Position numbers and translations under genes: made by a program. Below are positions 16,359 to 26,076 of a stretch of DNA of 64,000 bases, piece after piece. The stretch is from assembly GCA_965262745.1 (NCBI GenBank), contig OZ253558.1:2108001-2172000 (forward strand). The letters run 5' to 3'. Under the pieces are notes generated by a model that was given only the letters and a program-made list of their open reading frames with translations, was not told where the DNA came from and searched no databases. Origin of the DNA: JAJECS01 sp965262745. Lineage in GTDB: Bacteria; Chloroflexota; UBA11872. The first letter of the stretch is position 1. Each line of letters opens with the position of its first letter.

Positions 16359-16712
16359 GGCGGGCCTCCTTGGTCCCGATGGTGAGTGGGAGCGGGCCCG
16401 GCGTCAAGACTTCGCGCACGGGTCACGCCAGATATCCGAGATCCGGGCCGCAGCCACGAACGCTTCTAGGATCAGAACGTCAGGAGCGGTGGCCGTCGCG
16501 GCGGGCCGCCAAGATCTCGGCGGTGGACATTTCAGCGCGGGTCCATCGGGCGCGACGCTGGGCAGCAACTCGGCCAAACGCGTCGTGGCGTCAGTTACCG
16601 CTACTCCGCGCGTGGCTTCCGATTTAACCAGTCAAGACACCGGGGAGATTCTTGCATCGCTCACCGGTCGGGGTGCGCTTGTTGCTCCAATTGCGGTTCT
16701 CTGACGTGCCCG
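16359..16712. other. Intergenic region, no gene found
   Basis: 354 bases between the amidohydrolase start and the stop of the Excalibur lipoprotein. It holds the ribosome-binding site and presumably the promoter of the amidohydrolase operon. An open plus-strand frame covers it but shows no protein-like features and is antisense at its 5' end. I see no hairpin or repeat. Confidence 0.4.
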
Positions 16713-17711
16713 CTATTCGCAGACGACTCCATCGTTGTCTCGATCGTCCATGTAGGCGTACGCCGGATGATCGCGATGGACGGGGGCAATCCCATGCTCC
16801 TCTGCCTCAGCACAAGTGATCCTGCCGTTTCCGTTGGTGTCCCAGCGTTCGAGGGCCGAGCGGCCATCCTCGCTCGTTGGCTGGGACGGTGCCGTGGCGG
16901 TTTCCGCTGGCGTCGGTGTGGCTGCTACGGCCGTCGGGGCTGGCGTCGCAGTAGGCGTGGGCGGAGCGGCCGTCGGGGTTGGCGTCGGAGTCGGTGTAGG
17001 CACGGTAGCCGTCGGGGTTGGTGTCGGGGTTGGTGTCGGAGTTGGCGTGGGCGCGGCAGCCGTCGAGGTTGGCGCCGGTGTCGGTTGCGGAGCGGTCGTA
17101 GATGCAGGCGTGGGTTCCGGCCGCGAGCCTGGCGGGGGCAGATCTCCAATCCGTTCCAGCGTCACTTGCCAGCTCGCGTCATCGCCGACGTCAAGCCCAA
17201 ACCAGAGACTCCCCGACGCGTCCTCTATCAGCATCTCGCCACGCCAGCTAGCCGGTACTCCGAGACCTGAACCCGCGAGGACCAACTCGTTGCCAGGACG
17301 GCGAAAGATCTCGAGCTTCCAAGCGTCGCGGGCAAGGCGACGGTCGCTCCCATCGATAACCACGGAGATCGCGTAGCGACCTGCATCACCGTGGCCGACG
17401 TCAATTGCCGTGCTGCCGCTCCCTCTAAAGTCGGAGTACGCCTCAGACGCCGGTGAAGGATTTTGAGACGACTCCTCACTGGTGGTGGAAGAAGAAGCAG
17501 CCGCTCGCGGGGTAGCCGCGCGCTGTGTCTTCGTATCTTTAGACGCTGGCGAAGGCGTTTGGGACGACTCCTCACTGGTGCTGGCAGAAGTAGCAGCCGC
17601 TCGCGGAGTTGCATCGCGCGGTGTCTCCGTAGCGTTCGGTGCACAACCGATACCACCAGCCAACATGAGCCCAATTAGGGCAATGACCGACCATCTGAAG
17701 CATCTAGTCAT
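16713..17711 (-). CDS. Lipoprotein with Pro-Thr linker and Excalibur calcium-binding domain
   Basis: A 332-residue exported protein. From the ATG at 17711 it has a lipoprotein signal (hydrophobic VIALIGLMLAGGIGC, Cys at about residue 23). Next come two copies of a 25-residue Ser/Thr-rich unit (ATPRAAA..EESSQ.PSPAS), then a beta-rich domain (about 95-200). A long PTPTPT linker follows, and the C-terminus is an Excalibur motif (TNGNGRITCAEA ... DDRDNDGVVCE) with paired cysteines and a calcium loop. It is probably anchored in the membrane with the calcium domain held away by the linker. Function unknown. An upstream ATG at 17774 would add 21 residues before the signal. Confidence 0.82.
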   Translation of the reverse strand: MTRCFRWSVIALIGLMLAGGIGCAPNATETPRDATPRAAATSASTSEESSQTPSPASKDTKTQRAATPRAAASSSTTSEESSQNPSPASEAYSDFRGSGSTAIDVGHGDAGRYAISVVIDGSDRRLARDAWKLEIFRRPGNELVLAGSGLGVPASWRGEMLIEDASGSLWFGLDVGDDASWQVTLERIGDLPPPGSRPEPTPASTTAPQPTPAPTSTAAAPTPTPTPTPTPTPTATVPTPTPTPTPTAAPPTPTATPAPTAVAATPTPAETATAPSQPTSEDGRSALERWDTNGNGRITCAEAEEHGIAPVHRDHPAYAYMDDRDNDGVVCE

Positions 17712-17928
17712 CGAAGGTGTAGCGCTCGCCGAGTAAGCCGTACTAGACGTCAACGAATTGTGCCTTCGATGCATGTATCACCGTCTCACTACGTGGCGAG
17801 ATAGTGCTTGCCTGTCAGGCGTTCGACGTGGTCGACGGCAGCTTGGCCTCGGCATCAAACGGGCAAGGCGCTTTAGCCAGCCTCGTGCGCGCAGACATCA
17901 GCCCAGAGAGACCCAGCACACAGCCTGG

Positions 17929-19437
17929 CTAGGCCAAGCCATAAATCTCGCCGTACTTACACGACAAGTGACCGACTAGGGCGTCGACGCCGATTGGGGC
18001 GCCGGTGACGCGCTGCACGAGGTCGGGCGCGGTGAAGACGCGGCCGTGGCGGTAAATGGCGTGGCGCAGCCAGTCGTGCAGGGTCGTCAGGTCGCCGCGG
18101 CGGATGCGCTCGGGAAGGTCCGGCAGCGCTCGGCGGGCCGCGGCGAACACCTGGGCGGAAATGAGGTTGCCCAGCGTGTAGCCCTGAAAGGCGCCGCCGA
18201 TGGTGCCGTGGAACCAATGCACGTCCTGCAGCACGCCGTCACGGTCGTCCGGGGGCTCGACGCCCAAGTCCTGCGAATAGCGCGCGCGCCAGGCGTCCGG
18301 CAGGTCGCGCACGGCGAGCCGTCCGTCGAGCAACTGGAGCTCGAGGTCGAACCGCAGCATGACGTGCAGGTTGTAGGTGACCTCGTCGGCGTCGGTGCGA
18401 ATCAGCGACGGCTGGACGTGGTTGATCGCCCGGTAGAAGGCGCCCAGCGGCACCGACCCGAGTTGCTCCGGGAACACGGCTTGCAGCTGGGCGTACTGCC
18501 CCTGCCAGAAATCGAGGCTGCGCCCGACGAAGTTCTCCCAGAGCCGCGATTGACTCTCGTGCATGCCATTGGAGGTGCCGTCGCCCAGCGGCGTTCCCTC
18601 GAATGCCGGGTCAACGCCCAGCTCGTAGAGCGCGTGTCCGGCTTCGTGCATGGCGCTGAAGAGATGCTCGCCGAGGAAGTGCTCGTCGGCCCGCACGGTT
18701 ATGCGCACGTCGTCGGACGCGAAGGTGGTCATGAACGGATGCGCGGTGTCGTCGATGCGGCCGCGGTCGAAGTCGAATCCCATGAGGTCGACCACGCGGC
18801 GGGCGAAGGCGCGCTGGGCGTCGATGGGGAAGTGCTGGCGGACGACCTGATCATCGTTCCCGGCCGCTGCGGTGATCCGCTGAAGCAGCGGGACGAGTCG
18901 CGCGCGGAGCTCTACAAACAGGGCCGAAACCTGGGACGCCGTCATGCCCGGGTCTTGGCGGTCGATCAGCGGATCGGCGACGTGCTCGGCGTTGGGCGTG
19001 TAGCCCGCCAGCCTCCGGCTGAGGTCGAGCGTGCGCTCGAGCATGGGCTGGACGGCGGCGAAGTCATTGGCGGGCCGCGCCTTCACCCAGGCCGCATATG
19101 AGGCAGCCGCATGTTCCTCGAGGGACGCGGCGAACTCGGCCGGGACGCGCACGTCGCGTTCGTAGTCGCGGCGAGTGACGCGAATCAAGGCCGCATCGGG
19201 ATGCTCGGCGGGCAAGCGCTCCGCGTGCGGCTCCAGGTCGTCGAGCAGGGCGCCGATGGCGGCATCGGTGAAAGCGGCATGGGCCAGGCGTTCGAGCGTG
19301 GCGATGTGCCGCCCGCGGGCCGCCGCGCCCTTCGGGGGCATGTAGGTGGTCTGGTCCCAGTGCAGCACCGCCGCCGCCGCGCGCAGATCGGCAACCTCGC
19401 GCAAACGGCGGCGCAACTCGTCAAGCTGCTGTTTCAC
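17929..19437 (-). CDS. Carboxypeptidase Taq (M32 family metallopeptidase)
   Basis: A 502-residue M32 zinc carboxypeptidase. The metal site is MHEAGHALYELG (HExxH), with the downstream glutamate in GMHESQSRLWEN. Family motifs LHWDQTTYMPP and FHGTIGGAFQGYTLGNL are present. It removes C-terminal residues from peptides in the cytosol. The GTG at 19437 is preferred because aaggagg ends 5 bases upstream; a GTG two codons earlier is too close to that site. 154 non-coding bases separate it from the lipoprotein gene. Confidence 0.95.
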   Translation of the reverse strand: MKQQLDELRRRLREVADLRAAAAVLHWDQTTYMPPKGAAARGRHIATLERLAHAAFTDAAIGALLDDLEPHAERLPAEHPDAALIRVTRRDYERDVRVPAEFAASLEEHAAASYAAWVKARPANDFAAVQPMLERTLDLSRRLAGYTPNAEHVADPLIDRQDPGMTASQVSALFVELRARLVPLLQRITAAAGNDDQVVRQHFPIDAQRAFARRVVDLMGFDFDRGRIDDTAHPFMTTFASDDVRITVRADEHFLGEHLFSAMHEAGHALYELGVDPAFEGTPLGDGTSNGMHESQSRLWENFVGRSLDFWQGQYAQLQAVFPEQLGSVPLGAFYRAINHVQPSLIRTDADEVTYNLHVMLRFDLELQLLDGRLAVRDLPDAWRARYSQDLGVEPPDDRDGVLQDVHWFHGTIGGAFQGYTLGNLISAQVFAAARRALPDLPERIRRGDLTTLHDWLRHAIYRHGRVFTAPDLVQRVTGAPIGVDALVGHLSCKYGEIYGLA

Positions 19438-19476
19438 AAGCACCTCCTTGGCGCCGGCGGGACTGGTGCGACTCCA

Positions 19477-20274
19477 TCATGCAGCGGGTGAGAACGCGCG
19501 GGCGATGGCGGGCCACGGGTCGTCGACTATGACGCGCGCCGTGAACGGATCGGTGACGCAGATCGAGGCCGCGCCAGCCTTGAGCGCCGCCGCCTCGTCG
19601 TCATCGGTTCCAGGACCGTCGAAGATATTGCCGTAGCGGACGCGAACGGTGGTCCGCTCACCGTTGACAATCGGCTCGCCCTCGGGGCGGACGCCTTCGA
19701 ACAGCGTGAAACGGGCCGGCCGCGTGAGCCGCACCGGCTCTCTGGCCGCGAAGCCCGCGGGTACGTTGATGTTGACCAGCAGCGGCTGGCTAAGCACGCC
19801 GTGCTCACGGGCCGCCGCCACGAACCGCGCCGTCGCGGCGGCAATGGCCCGCTTGTCCTCGGGCATGTTCGGCGCGTGGGACACGGCAATGCCGGTGAAT
19901 CCGCGATCAACAGCCACGCGAGCGGCGCCCATGGTTCCCGAACTCACGTAGGCCTGTACGCCCGTGTTCCAGCCGGGATTGATGCCGGACACGATCACGT
20001 CCGGTTCGCGATCAAAGCCAATGGCGCACCCGAGCGCCGCCAGCGTGGCGGGCGAGGCGTCCACCGTGAATCCCGGAACTCCCGTGTGGATTCCGTCCGG
20101 CGGCCCGGCGCGCTGCAGATGAAACTCCTTCGTGAGAGAGGTGGACATGCCGGCGCCGCTGTAGTTTCGATCCGGCGCGTAGACGCAAACCTCGCCCATG
20201 GGCTCCAGGGCCTCCGCGAGCGCCCAGAGGCCCGAGTCCTGGATTCCGTCGTCGTTCACGACGAGGATTTTCAT
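19477..20274 (-). CDS. surE: 5'/3'-nucleotidase SurE
   Basis: A 265-residue SurE survival-type nucleotidase that dephosphorylates nucleoside monophosphates. Metal and active-site motifs: LVVNDDGIQDSG at the N-terminus, PDRNYSGAGMS, and VSGINPGWNTG. The ATG at 20274 begins directly before the MKILVVNDDG strand, so the start is well supported; the open frame upstream has no homology. It shares the minus strand with the downstream M32 peptidase (40-base gap). Confidence 0.93.
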   Translation of the reverse strand: MKILVVNDDGIQDSGLWALAEALEPMGEVCVYAPDRNYSGAGMSTSLTKEFHLQRAGPPDGIHTGVPGFTVDASPATLAALGCAIGFDREPDVIVSGINPGWNTGVQAYVSSGTMGAARVAVDRGFTGIAVSHAPNMPEDKRAIAAATARFVAAAREHGVLSQPLLVNINVPAGFAAREPVRLTRPARFTLFEGVRPEGEPIVNGERTTVRVRYGNIFDGPGTDDDEAAALKAGAASICVTDPFTARVIVDDPWPAIARAFSPAA

Positions 20275-20407
20275 TTCGCCGATCCAAGGCTTTGCCCACG
20301 CTGCCGGGCGCACAGTAGCCGACCGCTCGCGGGCCCGCCGTGCAGCAAGCAAGGCTCAGGAACCCATTGCTGCCCCGGACGACCACAATGACTTGTTCAG
20401 GGCTGCC

Positions 20408-22228
20408 TTAGTTGTCGCCGCCCGACTGTTCTTGCGCCGCGGATCCCGCCGTAGGGCTGGACCCTTCAACGCCAAGCAACTGGAGGTCGCACAGCCGGCG
20501 GTAGTGGTCATTGCGCTCGTAAAGCTTGTCGTGCCGTCCGGTGTCCTGTACGCGCCCGCCGTCGAGGAAAACAATGCTGTCGGATTGACGGACGGTCGCG
20601 AGCCGGTGTGCGATCACGAGCGTCGTGCGCCCCGCGGACGCCCGCTCCAGACCTTCCTGCACCAGCCACTCGGACTCGGCATCAAGCGACGACGTGGCTT
20701 CGTCCAGAATCAAGATGCGCGGGTCTCCCACGATGGCTCGGGCAATGGCGATGCGCTGCACCTGCCCACCCGACAGCCTCACCCCGCGCTCGCCGATGTT
20801 GGTGTCGTAGCCGTCCTCAAGGGCGGTGATGAAGTCATCGGCGTTGGCCAGCAACGCGGCACGGCGGACATCGGCTGTCGTGACGGTCTCGCGACCGAGC
20901 GAAATGTTCTCGGTAACCGATCCATCGAACAGCGTGGCGTCCTGAAACACCACACCAATGCTCTGTCGCACCGACGCCGCGCTGGCTTCTCGACTGTCTT
21001 GCCCATCAATCTCAATGCGACCGCTTTGTGGCTCGTAGAACTTGAGCAACAAGCTGATGAGCGTTGATTTGCCCGCGCCGCTCGGTCCGACCAACGCCAC
21101 CTTCTGACCCGGTGAAGCGGTAAACGTCACCTGGTTCAGCACCTCTTCCTCGCCATAGGAAAACCCGACATCCTGGACCCGTACTTCGCCCCGCGAGACG
21201 GACAACGAACGACCGGTCTTCTCGTCGAGCTCTCGCGGTGTGTCCAGGAAGCCGAAGACCCGGCGGGCGGTGCCGAGCACGACCTGAATTTGGATGAATT
21301 CGTTCAACACGTTTCGAATCGGACCGCCGACTTGCAGGAGGTACTGGCCAGAGGCCACGAGGAAGCCCACCGCCACCGTCCCGGCCACGACGGCGTCCGC
21401 CAGAAACGCCCAGATCGCGATCAGCGCGGCCCAGTAGGCCAGGTGCGCCGTGCGGCTCAAACTCCCCAGGAGGGCGACCCGAAGGCGGGCGCGCCACAAG
21501 CTTCGCGTCTCGTTATCGAGCCGCTCGCCCGCCCAGCGTTGCCGGTTGAAGGCCTTCACGTCGCGGGCGCCGCCCACGAGCTCTGTCATCACCGCTGAGA
21601 GGCGTCCCATCGCGTCTTGAACTCGCCGACCGGCCGCTTGGGTCCGCCCCCTGACGCGCGTGGCCATCAGCGCATGGATCGGAAGCGTCGCTACGGTGAT
21701 GAGTCCCAACCGCCAGTCGATGAGGAACATGATGACCAGATACCCCGGCAGCCGCAGCGCATTCGCAAAGACCACCGACACCGCGTGCAGATAGCCCGTG
21801 GAAATCACTGCCGCGTCCGCGGTGAGATGCGACACGATGTCGCCCGTCCGCCGCCCGCGCAGATCGCCGATGGGAATCCGTTGCGCCTGAAGCAGGACGT
21901 CTCGACGCATTCGCGACATCGCTCCCTCAGCCGCCAGGGTGTGAAACCAATGCCCGAAGACGGCGGCAAGTCCGAGCGCGACCCCGCAGCCAGCGATCCC
22001 CAGGAGGGTGGGTATCAACAAGGACCGGTCTTGCCGACCGAAGACGTCGTCGATGAGGACGTGCAGCAGCCAGGGCCGCGTGAGCAGCACGGCGGAGTTC
22101 CCGCCGGTCATCGCTGCCGCCCCCGCGTAGGCGAGACGCGAGCCGCGCAAATAGGCCCAAAGTCGCCGGGCGATCTCCCGATCCGAAAGCGCGCTTGGCA
22201 CGGCCACGCCCGGCGCCGACGCGATCAC
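20408..22228 (-). CDS. ABC exporter half-transporter (second of pair)
   Basis: A 606-residue fused permease-ATPase of the MdlB/MsbA type. The N-terminal six-helix domain covers about residues 25-330. The ATPase has Walker A VGPSGAGKST, the Q-loop VFQDATLF, signature LSGGQVQRIAIARA, Walker B ILILDEATSSLD and switch His in VIAHRLAT. It starts about 22 bases after the stop of the first half-transporter. Both partners keep a complete Walker B glutamate, so either can hydrolyse ATP. They likely form a heterodimeric exporter of a drug, lipid or peptide. The start is uncertain: GTG at 22228 is chosen, GTG at 22207 is possible. Confidence 0.88.
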   Translation of the reverse strand: MIASAPGVAVPSALSDREIARRLWAYLRGSRLAYAGAAAMTGGNSAVLLTRPWLLHVLIDDVFGRQDRSLLIPTLLGIAGCGVALGLAAVFGHWFHTLAAEGAMSRMRRDVLLQAQRIPIGDLRGRRTGDIVSHLTADAAVISTGYLHAVSVVFANALRLPGYLVIMFLIDWRLGLITVATLPIHALMATRVRGRTQAAGRRVQDAMGRLSAVMTELVGGARDVKAFNRQRWAGERLDNETRSLWRARLRVALLGSLSRTAHLAYWAALIAIWAFLADAVVAGTVAVGFLVASGQYLLQVGGPIRNVLNEFIQIQVVLGTARRVFGFLDTPRELDEKTGRSLSVSRGEVRVQDVGFSYGEEEVLNQVTFTASPGQKVALVGPSGAGKSTLISLLLKFYEPQSGRIEIDGQDSREASAASVRQSIGVVFQDATLFDGSVTENISLGRETVTTADVRRAALLANADDFITALEDGYDTNIGERGVRLSGGQVQRIAIARAIVGDPRILILDEATSSLDAESEWLVQEGLERASAGRTTLVIAHRLATVRQSDSIVFLDGGRVQDTGRHDKLYERNDHYRRLCDLQLLGVEGSSPTAGSAAQEQSGGDN

Positions 22229-22250
22229 GGCTCGCGACCGTTGCGGTGGA

Positions 22251-24011
22251 TCACCCGTCCCGCACCCCGGTGGACGGTTGCATTTGTCGGTCGCACAGCT
22301 CGCGGTAGAGGCCGCACCGTGCATAGAGCTCGTCGTGGCGTCCAACATCCAGCACGCGGCCCTCGTCAAGCACGACGACTTGATCAGCCCGATGCACGGT
22401 GGACAGCCGGTGGGCGACGACAAGCGTCGTCCTTCCTTCGCGCGCTCGCTCCAAGCCCCGCAGCACCAAATGCTCCGCTTCGGCATCGAGGGCGGATGTG
22501 GCCTCGTCGAGCACCAGCACGCGCGGATCGCCGGCGATGGCGCGCGCGATCGCGATGCGCTGCGCCTGGCCTCCCGACAGGCGGAGGCCGCGCTCACCTA
22601 CCTGGGTGTCGAATCCGTCTCGCGTGGCCCCGATAAAGTCAGCCGCGGCGGCAATGTCGGATGCCCTGGCCACCTCATGCTGCCCAATGCCTTCGCGTCC
22701 GAACCCGATGTTGTCAGCGATGGATCCATGAAAGAGCACGGGGTCCTGGAACACGACGCCAACATGCCGGCGCACCTCCGTCGCACTCACTGCGCCAACG
22801 TCTTGCCCGTCAAGCCGGATTTCACCGGCGCTTGGCTGGAGGAATCGCAGCAGGAGGTTTACGACGGTCGACTTTCCGGCACCGCTCGGACCCACGATCG
22901 CCGTTGTTGAGCCGCTTGGCGCCCGGAACGACACGTCCGTCAGCACCGGTATTCCGGAGATGTACGACGCGCCGACGCCGCAAAACTCGACCTCGCCGCG
23001 GCTAACCGCCAACGATGTTCCATCGCCCGCGTCGTCTTCCGCCGGCGTATCCAGAAAGTTGAAGAGGCGCCGCGCGGCGCCAACGGCGTGCAACAGGTCG
23101 ACATACGCCATGGTCAGCGGCGTGACCTCTCGGTTGAGCCACGAGAGATAGCCCGCCAGCGCAAGCGCGAAACCGATCGTCACCTCGCCGCCGAAGATCG
23201 GCTCCGCCAGCACGAAGAAGATCGATGCATAGACGATCCAGAAGATGGTCGTGGTCACCCAGGTCCAGCCGACGACGAACCCCTCATAGACGCGTGCGTC
23301 ACGCAGCTCACGCAGCAGACGCTGCAGCCGTTCAAGCGACCACGCCTGGCGATTGAAGGCGCGGATGTCGCGCATACCGGCGATGAGTTCGGTGGCCAGG
23401 CCGCCCAGCTCGCCAGTCGCGGTCTGGACGCGCTGCGCAGAACGTACATGGTGCCCTTGGCGGAGCCGCGGAAGCAGCATGTACACCGGCACGAGCACGG
23501 CGGCGAGCACACCGAAGCGCCAGTCAATGACCGCCACGACGATGACGATGCCCAGAACCGAAATGGCGGCGGCGAGTCCATTGCCATAGGCGCGCTCGTA
23601 CGCCTCCGCAATCGCCGCCGAGTCGGCGGTGAAGTGGGTCACCGTGTCACCGGTTCGGTGCCCGCGAAAGTAGGCAAGCGGCAGGCGCAGCACCTGATCC
23701 ATGAGCGCTCGACGCAAGACGTTGGCGGCCTGTTCGCCGGCGCTGGTGAAGAGGTAGTTGGCGGCAATGGCAGCAATCGACCCCGCGATTGCCAGCGTGC
23801 CAAGGGCAATGAGCAGCGGTGGAAGCAGACTCAGGTCGCCGCCGATCGCGACGTCGTCGACCAGGGCCTTGATGAGCAGCGGCGCCGGCAGCTCCGCGCC
23901 AACCGTCACGAGCGAGGCCAGCACGGCGCCCACTTGCGCCCTCCAATGCGGGCGCAGGTAGGTGGCCATGCGGCGAACCGTCGCACCAACGTTGAGGGAC
24001 GGTTGACTCAT
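22251..24011 (-). CDS. ABC exporter half-transporter (first of pair)
   Basis: A 586-residue permease-ATPase fusion. The transmembrane domain (about residues 15-310) has the usual DWRFGVLAAVLVPVY intracellular loop region. The ATPase has Walker A VGPSGAGKST, VFQDPVLF, signature LSGGQAQRIAIARA, Walker B VLVLDEATSALD and VVAHRLST. It pairs with the following gene, probably as a heterodimer. Substrate unknown. The ATG at 24011 lies 108 bases downstream of the thrS stop, so it may have its own promoter. Confidence 0.92.
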   Translation of the reverse strand: MSQPSLNVGATVRRMATYLRPHWRAQVGAVLASLVTVGAELPAPLLIKALVDDVAIGGDLSLLPPLLIALGTLAIAGSIAAIAANYLFTSAGEQAANVLRRALMDQVLRLPLAYFRGHRTGDTVTHFTADSAAIAEAYERAYGNGLAAAISVLGIVIVVAVIDWRFGVLAAVLVPVYMLLPRLRQGHHVRSAQRVQTATGELGGLATELIAGMRDIRAFNRQAWSLERLQRLLRELRDARVYEGFVVGWTWVTTTIFWIVYASIFFVLAEPIFGGEVTIGFALALAGYLSWLNREVTPLTMAYVDLLHAVGAARRLFNFLDTPAEDDAGDGTSLAVSRGEVEFCGVGASYISGIPVLTDVSFRAPSGSTTAIVGPSGAGKSTVVNLLLRFLQPSAGEIRLDGQDVGAVSATEVRRHVGVVFQDPVLFHGSIADNIGFGREGIGQHEVARASDIAAAADFIGATRDGFDTQVGERGLRLSGGQAQRIAIARAIAGDPRVLVLDEATSALDAEAEHLVLRGLERAREGRTTLVVAHRLSTVHRADQVVVLDEGRVLDVGRHDELYARCGLYRELCDRQMQPSTGVRDG

Positions 24012-24119
24012 GTGCCCTACGAACTGCGCTCCCTGACCCGTTGTCGGGCCGGGCGGACCGCCGGGCTCAGGGGAGACCCCGCTAGCGTCAAGTGTCTCGC
24101 AGGTATGTAGTCAGTACAG

Positions 24120-25886
24120 CTAGCCGGCGGCATCGAAGCCGAGCGTGTCGTGGGCACGTGACGCGATGACCGGGCGCACGGCGTCCAGGAAGGCGTCCAC
24201 GGACATGCCGCCGAGGTCCTCCCCGGTGCGCAGACGCACGGAGACGTGGCCCGCGGCGATATCGCGGTCGCCGGCGATGAGCATGTACGGCACCTTCTGC
24301 AGTTGCGCGTCGCGAATCTTGCGGTTCATTCGTTCGGACCGGGCATCGAGCGTGACGCGGAGTCCCGCTGCTTGCAGTTGTTCGACCACGGCCTGGCCGT
24401 ATGCCGCGTGGCGGTCGGCAATCGGGATCATGGCGGCCTGCACGGGCGCCAGCCAAACCGGGAACGCCCCGGCGTAGTGCTCGATGAGGATGGCCGTGAA
24501 GCGCTCGATCGACCCCATGATGGCGCGGTGGACCATCACCGGACGCTCGCGGCTGCCGTCGGCGGACTCGTAGGTTATGTCGAAGCGTTCGGGCAGGTTG
24601 AAATCCACCTGGATCGTCGTGAGCTGCCAGGTGCGGCCGATGGCGTCGACGAGCTGCACGTCGATCTTGGGCCCGTAGAAGGCTGCCTCACCCGTGACGC
24701 GGCGGAATGGGAGGCCGTGACGGTCCAAACCCTCGATCAGCCCTTGCTCGGCCAGCTCCCACAACTCGTCGTCCCCGGCGTATTTTTCGCGCTCGTCGTC
24801 GCCGCGCACGCTCACGTCAATGGCGTATTCGGTGAATCCGAACGTGCCGAGAATCATCCTGGTGAGGTCGATGACGCCGGTGACCTCGTCCACGAACTGG
24901 TCTCGGCGGCAGAAAATGTGGGCGTCATCCTGCGTCATGCCGCGCACGCGCAGCGCCCCGTGCAGCGTGCCGGATCGCTCGTAGCGGTAGACGGATCCGA
25001 GCTCGCCCAGCCGCAGCGGCAGATCGCGGTAGCTGCGCGTGCCGGACGCGAAGATCTGCACGTGAAAGGGGCAGTTCATGGGCTTGTTGATGAAGGTCTG
25101 GTTTTCGAGCTCCATCTCCGGGAACAGCCCGTCGGCGAAGAACTGCGTGTGACCGCTCGTTTCCCACATCTCCTTGCGGCCGATGTGGGGCGAGTACACG
25201 AGGTCGTATCCGCGTTTCCGGTGCTCGGCGCGCCAGAAGTCCTCAAGCGTTTCGCGAATGACGCCGCCCTTGGGATGCCACAGCACCAGCCCGGCGCCGA
25301 CGAGCGGACTGATGGAGAACAAGTCAAGCTGGCGCGCCAGCACGCGGTGGTCGCGCTTCTTGGCCTCTTCGAGCCGCTGCAAATGCGCCTTGAGCTCGGC
25401 GCGCGTGGGAAAGGCCGTGCCGTAGATGCGCTGCAGCTGCGGCCGCCGCTCGTCCCCGCGCCAGTAGGCGCCGGCGATGGACTGCAGCTTGTAGGCGCCG
25501 ATCTGACCCGTGGAAGCTACGTGCGGCCCGCGGCAGAGGTCGACGAACGGTCCCGACGTGTACGTGCTGAGCGTCTCGTCCGGTGACAGGTCGTCGATGA
25601 GCTCGACCTTGAAGGCCTGGCCCTGCTGGCGAAACTCGTCGAGCAGCTCCGACCGCTCATGCTCGGCGTACTCAAACGAGTAGTCCGCCGCCACGTGCTT
25701 GCGCATGAGCGATTCGAAGTGGACTAGATCGTCCGGCGTGAGCGCTCGCGGGAGCAGGAAGTCGTAATAGAAGCCATCGTCCGTGGGCGGCCCGATGCCA
25801 AGCTGCGCATCCGGGAACACGTCCAGCACGGCCGTGGCCAATACGTGCGCGGCCGAGTGCCGCATGCGGGAGAGCGTGTCGTTCAT
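24120..25886 (-). CDS. thrS: Threonyl-tRNA synthetase lacking the TGS domain
   Basis: A 588-residue class II synthetase. It starts directly at the editing domain (RHSAAHVLA with two His, later VDLCRGPHV with the zinc-type Cys), so the N-terminal TGS domain of the usual 640-residue enzyme is absent. The catalytic core shows NKPMNCPFHVQIF, RYERSGTLHGALRVRGMTQ and the zinc ligands. The anticodon-binding domain (about 490-585) ends with YMLIAGDRDIAAGHVSVR. The gene is preceded by a structured leader with a probable terminator and a short threonine-ending frame (described separately). Confidence 0.96.
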   Translation of the reverse strand: MNDTLSRMRHSAAHVLATAVLDVFPDAQLGIGPPTDDGFYYDFLLPRALTPDDLVHFESLMRKHVAADYSFEYAEHERSELLDEFRQQGQAFKVELIDDLSPDETLSTYTSGPFVDLCRGPHVASTGQIGAYKLQSIAGAYWRGDERRPQLQRIYGTAFPTRAELKAHLQRLEEAKKRDHRVLARQLDLFSISPLVGAGLVLWHPKGGVIRETLEDFWRAEHRKRGYDLVYSPHIGRKEMWETSGHTQFFADGLFPEMELENQTFINKPMNCPFHVQIFASGTRSYRDLPLRLGELGSVYRYERSGTLHGALRVRGMTQDDAHIFCRRDQFVDEVTGVIDLTRMILGTFGFTEYAIDVSVRGDDEREKYAGDDELWELAEQGLIEGLDRHGLPFRRVTGEAAFYGPKIDVQLVDAIGRTWQLTTIQVDFNLPERFDITYESADGSRERPVMVHRAIMGSIERFTAILIEHYAGAFPVWLAPVQAAMIPIADRHAAYGQAVVEQLQAAGLRVTLDARSERMNRKIRDAQLQKVPYMLIAGDRDIAAGHVSVRLRTGEDLGGMSVDAFLDAVRPVIASRAHDTLGFDAAG

Positions 25887-25932
25887 GGGAGGAATCCTTG
25901 GTCAAGTGACGGGCGGGCTGGACCCCGCCGGG

Positions 25933-25960
25933 AAAACAAAAGCGCCCGGCGGTGCCGGGC
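25933..25960 (-). terminator. Intrinsic terminator in the thrS leader
   Basis: Read on the minus strand: GCCCGGC-ACC-GCCGGGC followed by GCTTTTGTTTT, a 7-bp GC stem, 3-base loop and U-rich tract. It sits about 47-74 bases upstream of the thrS ATG and downstream of obg. A second, longer GC hairpin (CCCCCGC ... GCGGGGG, 25964-26003) precedes it. The terminator lies inside the leader of thrS, so it either ends obg transcription before a thrS-specific promoter or acts as an attenuator. Confidence 0.7.
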
Positions 25961-26003
25961 GAGGCCCCCGCGGCGCGGCGCGTTGGCCGCGGCGTGGCGG
26001 GGG

Positions 26004-26063
26004 CTAGGTAGTGACGCGGATCTCACTCAGAGGCGTACGAATGTTTCGGCTGCAAAAAACCAT
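26004..26063 (-). CDS. Possible thrS leader peptide ending Val-Thr-Thr
   Basis: A 19-codon frame (MVFCSRNIRTPLSEIRVTT) starts 14 bases after the obg stop and ends 117 bases before the thrS ATG. It has three threonine codons, two of them immediately before the stop, and is followed at once by two GC hairpins, the second a terminator. This is the geometry of a ribosome-mediated attenuator responding to charged tRNA-Thr. There is no good Shine-Dalgarno sequence, and three threonines in 19 could be chance. Confidence 0.35.
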   Translation of the reverse strand: MVFCSRNIRTPLSEIRVTT

Positions 26064-26076
26064 GGCGAGGATGCTA

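Noticed and set aside
16306..16704. 132-codon plus-strand frame in the amidohydrolase upstream region
   Set aside because: No ribosome-binding site, no domain and an antisense 5' end.
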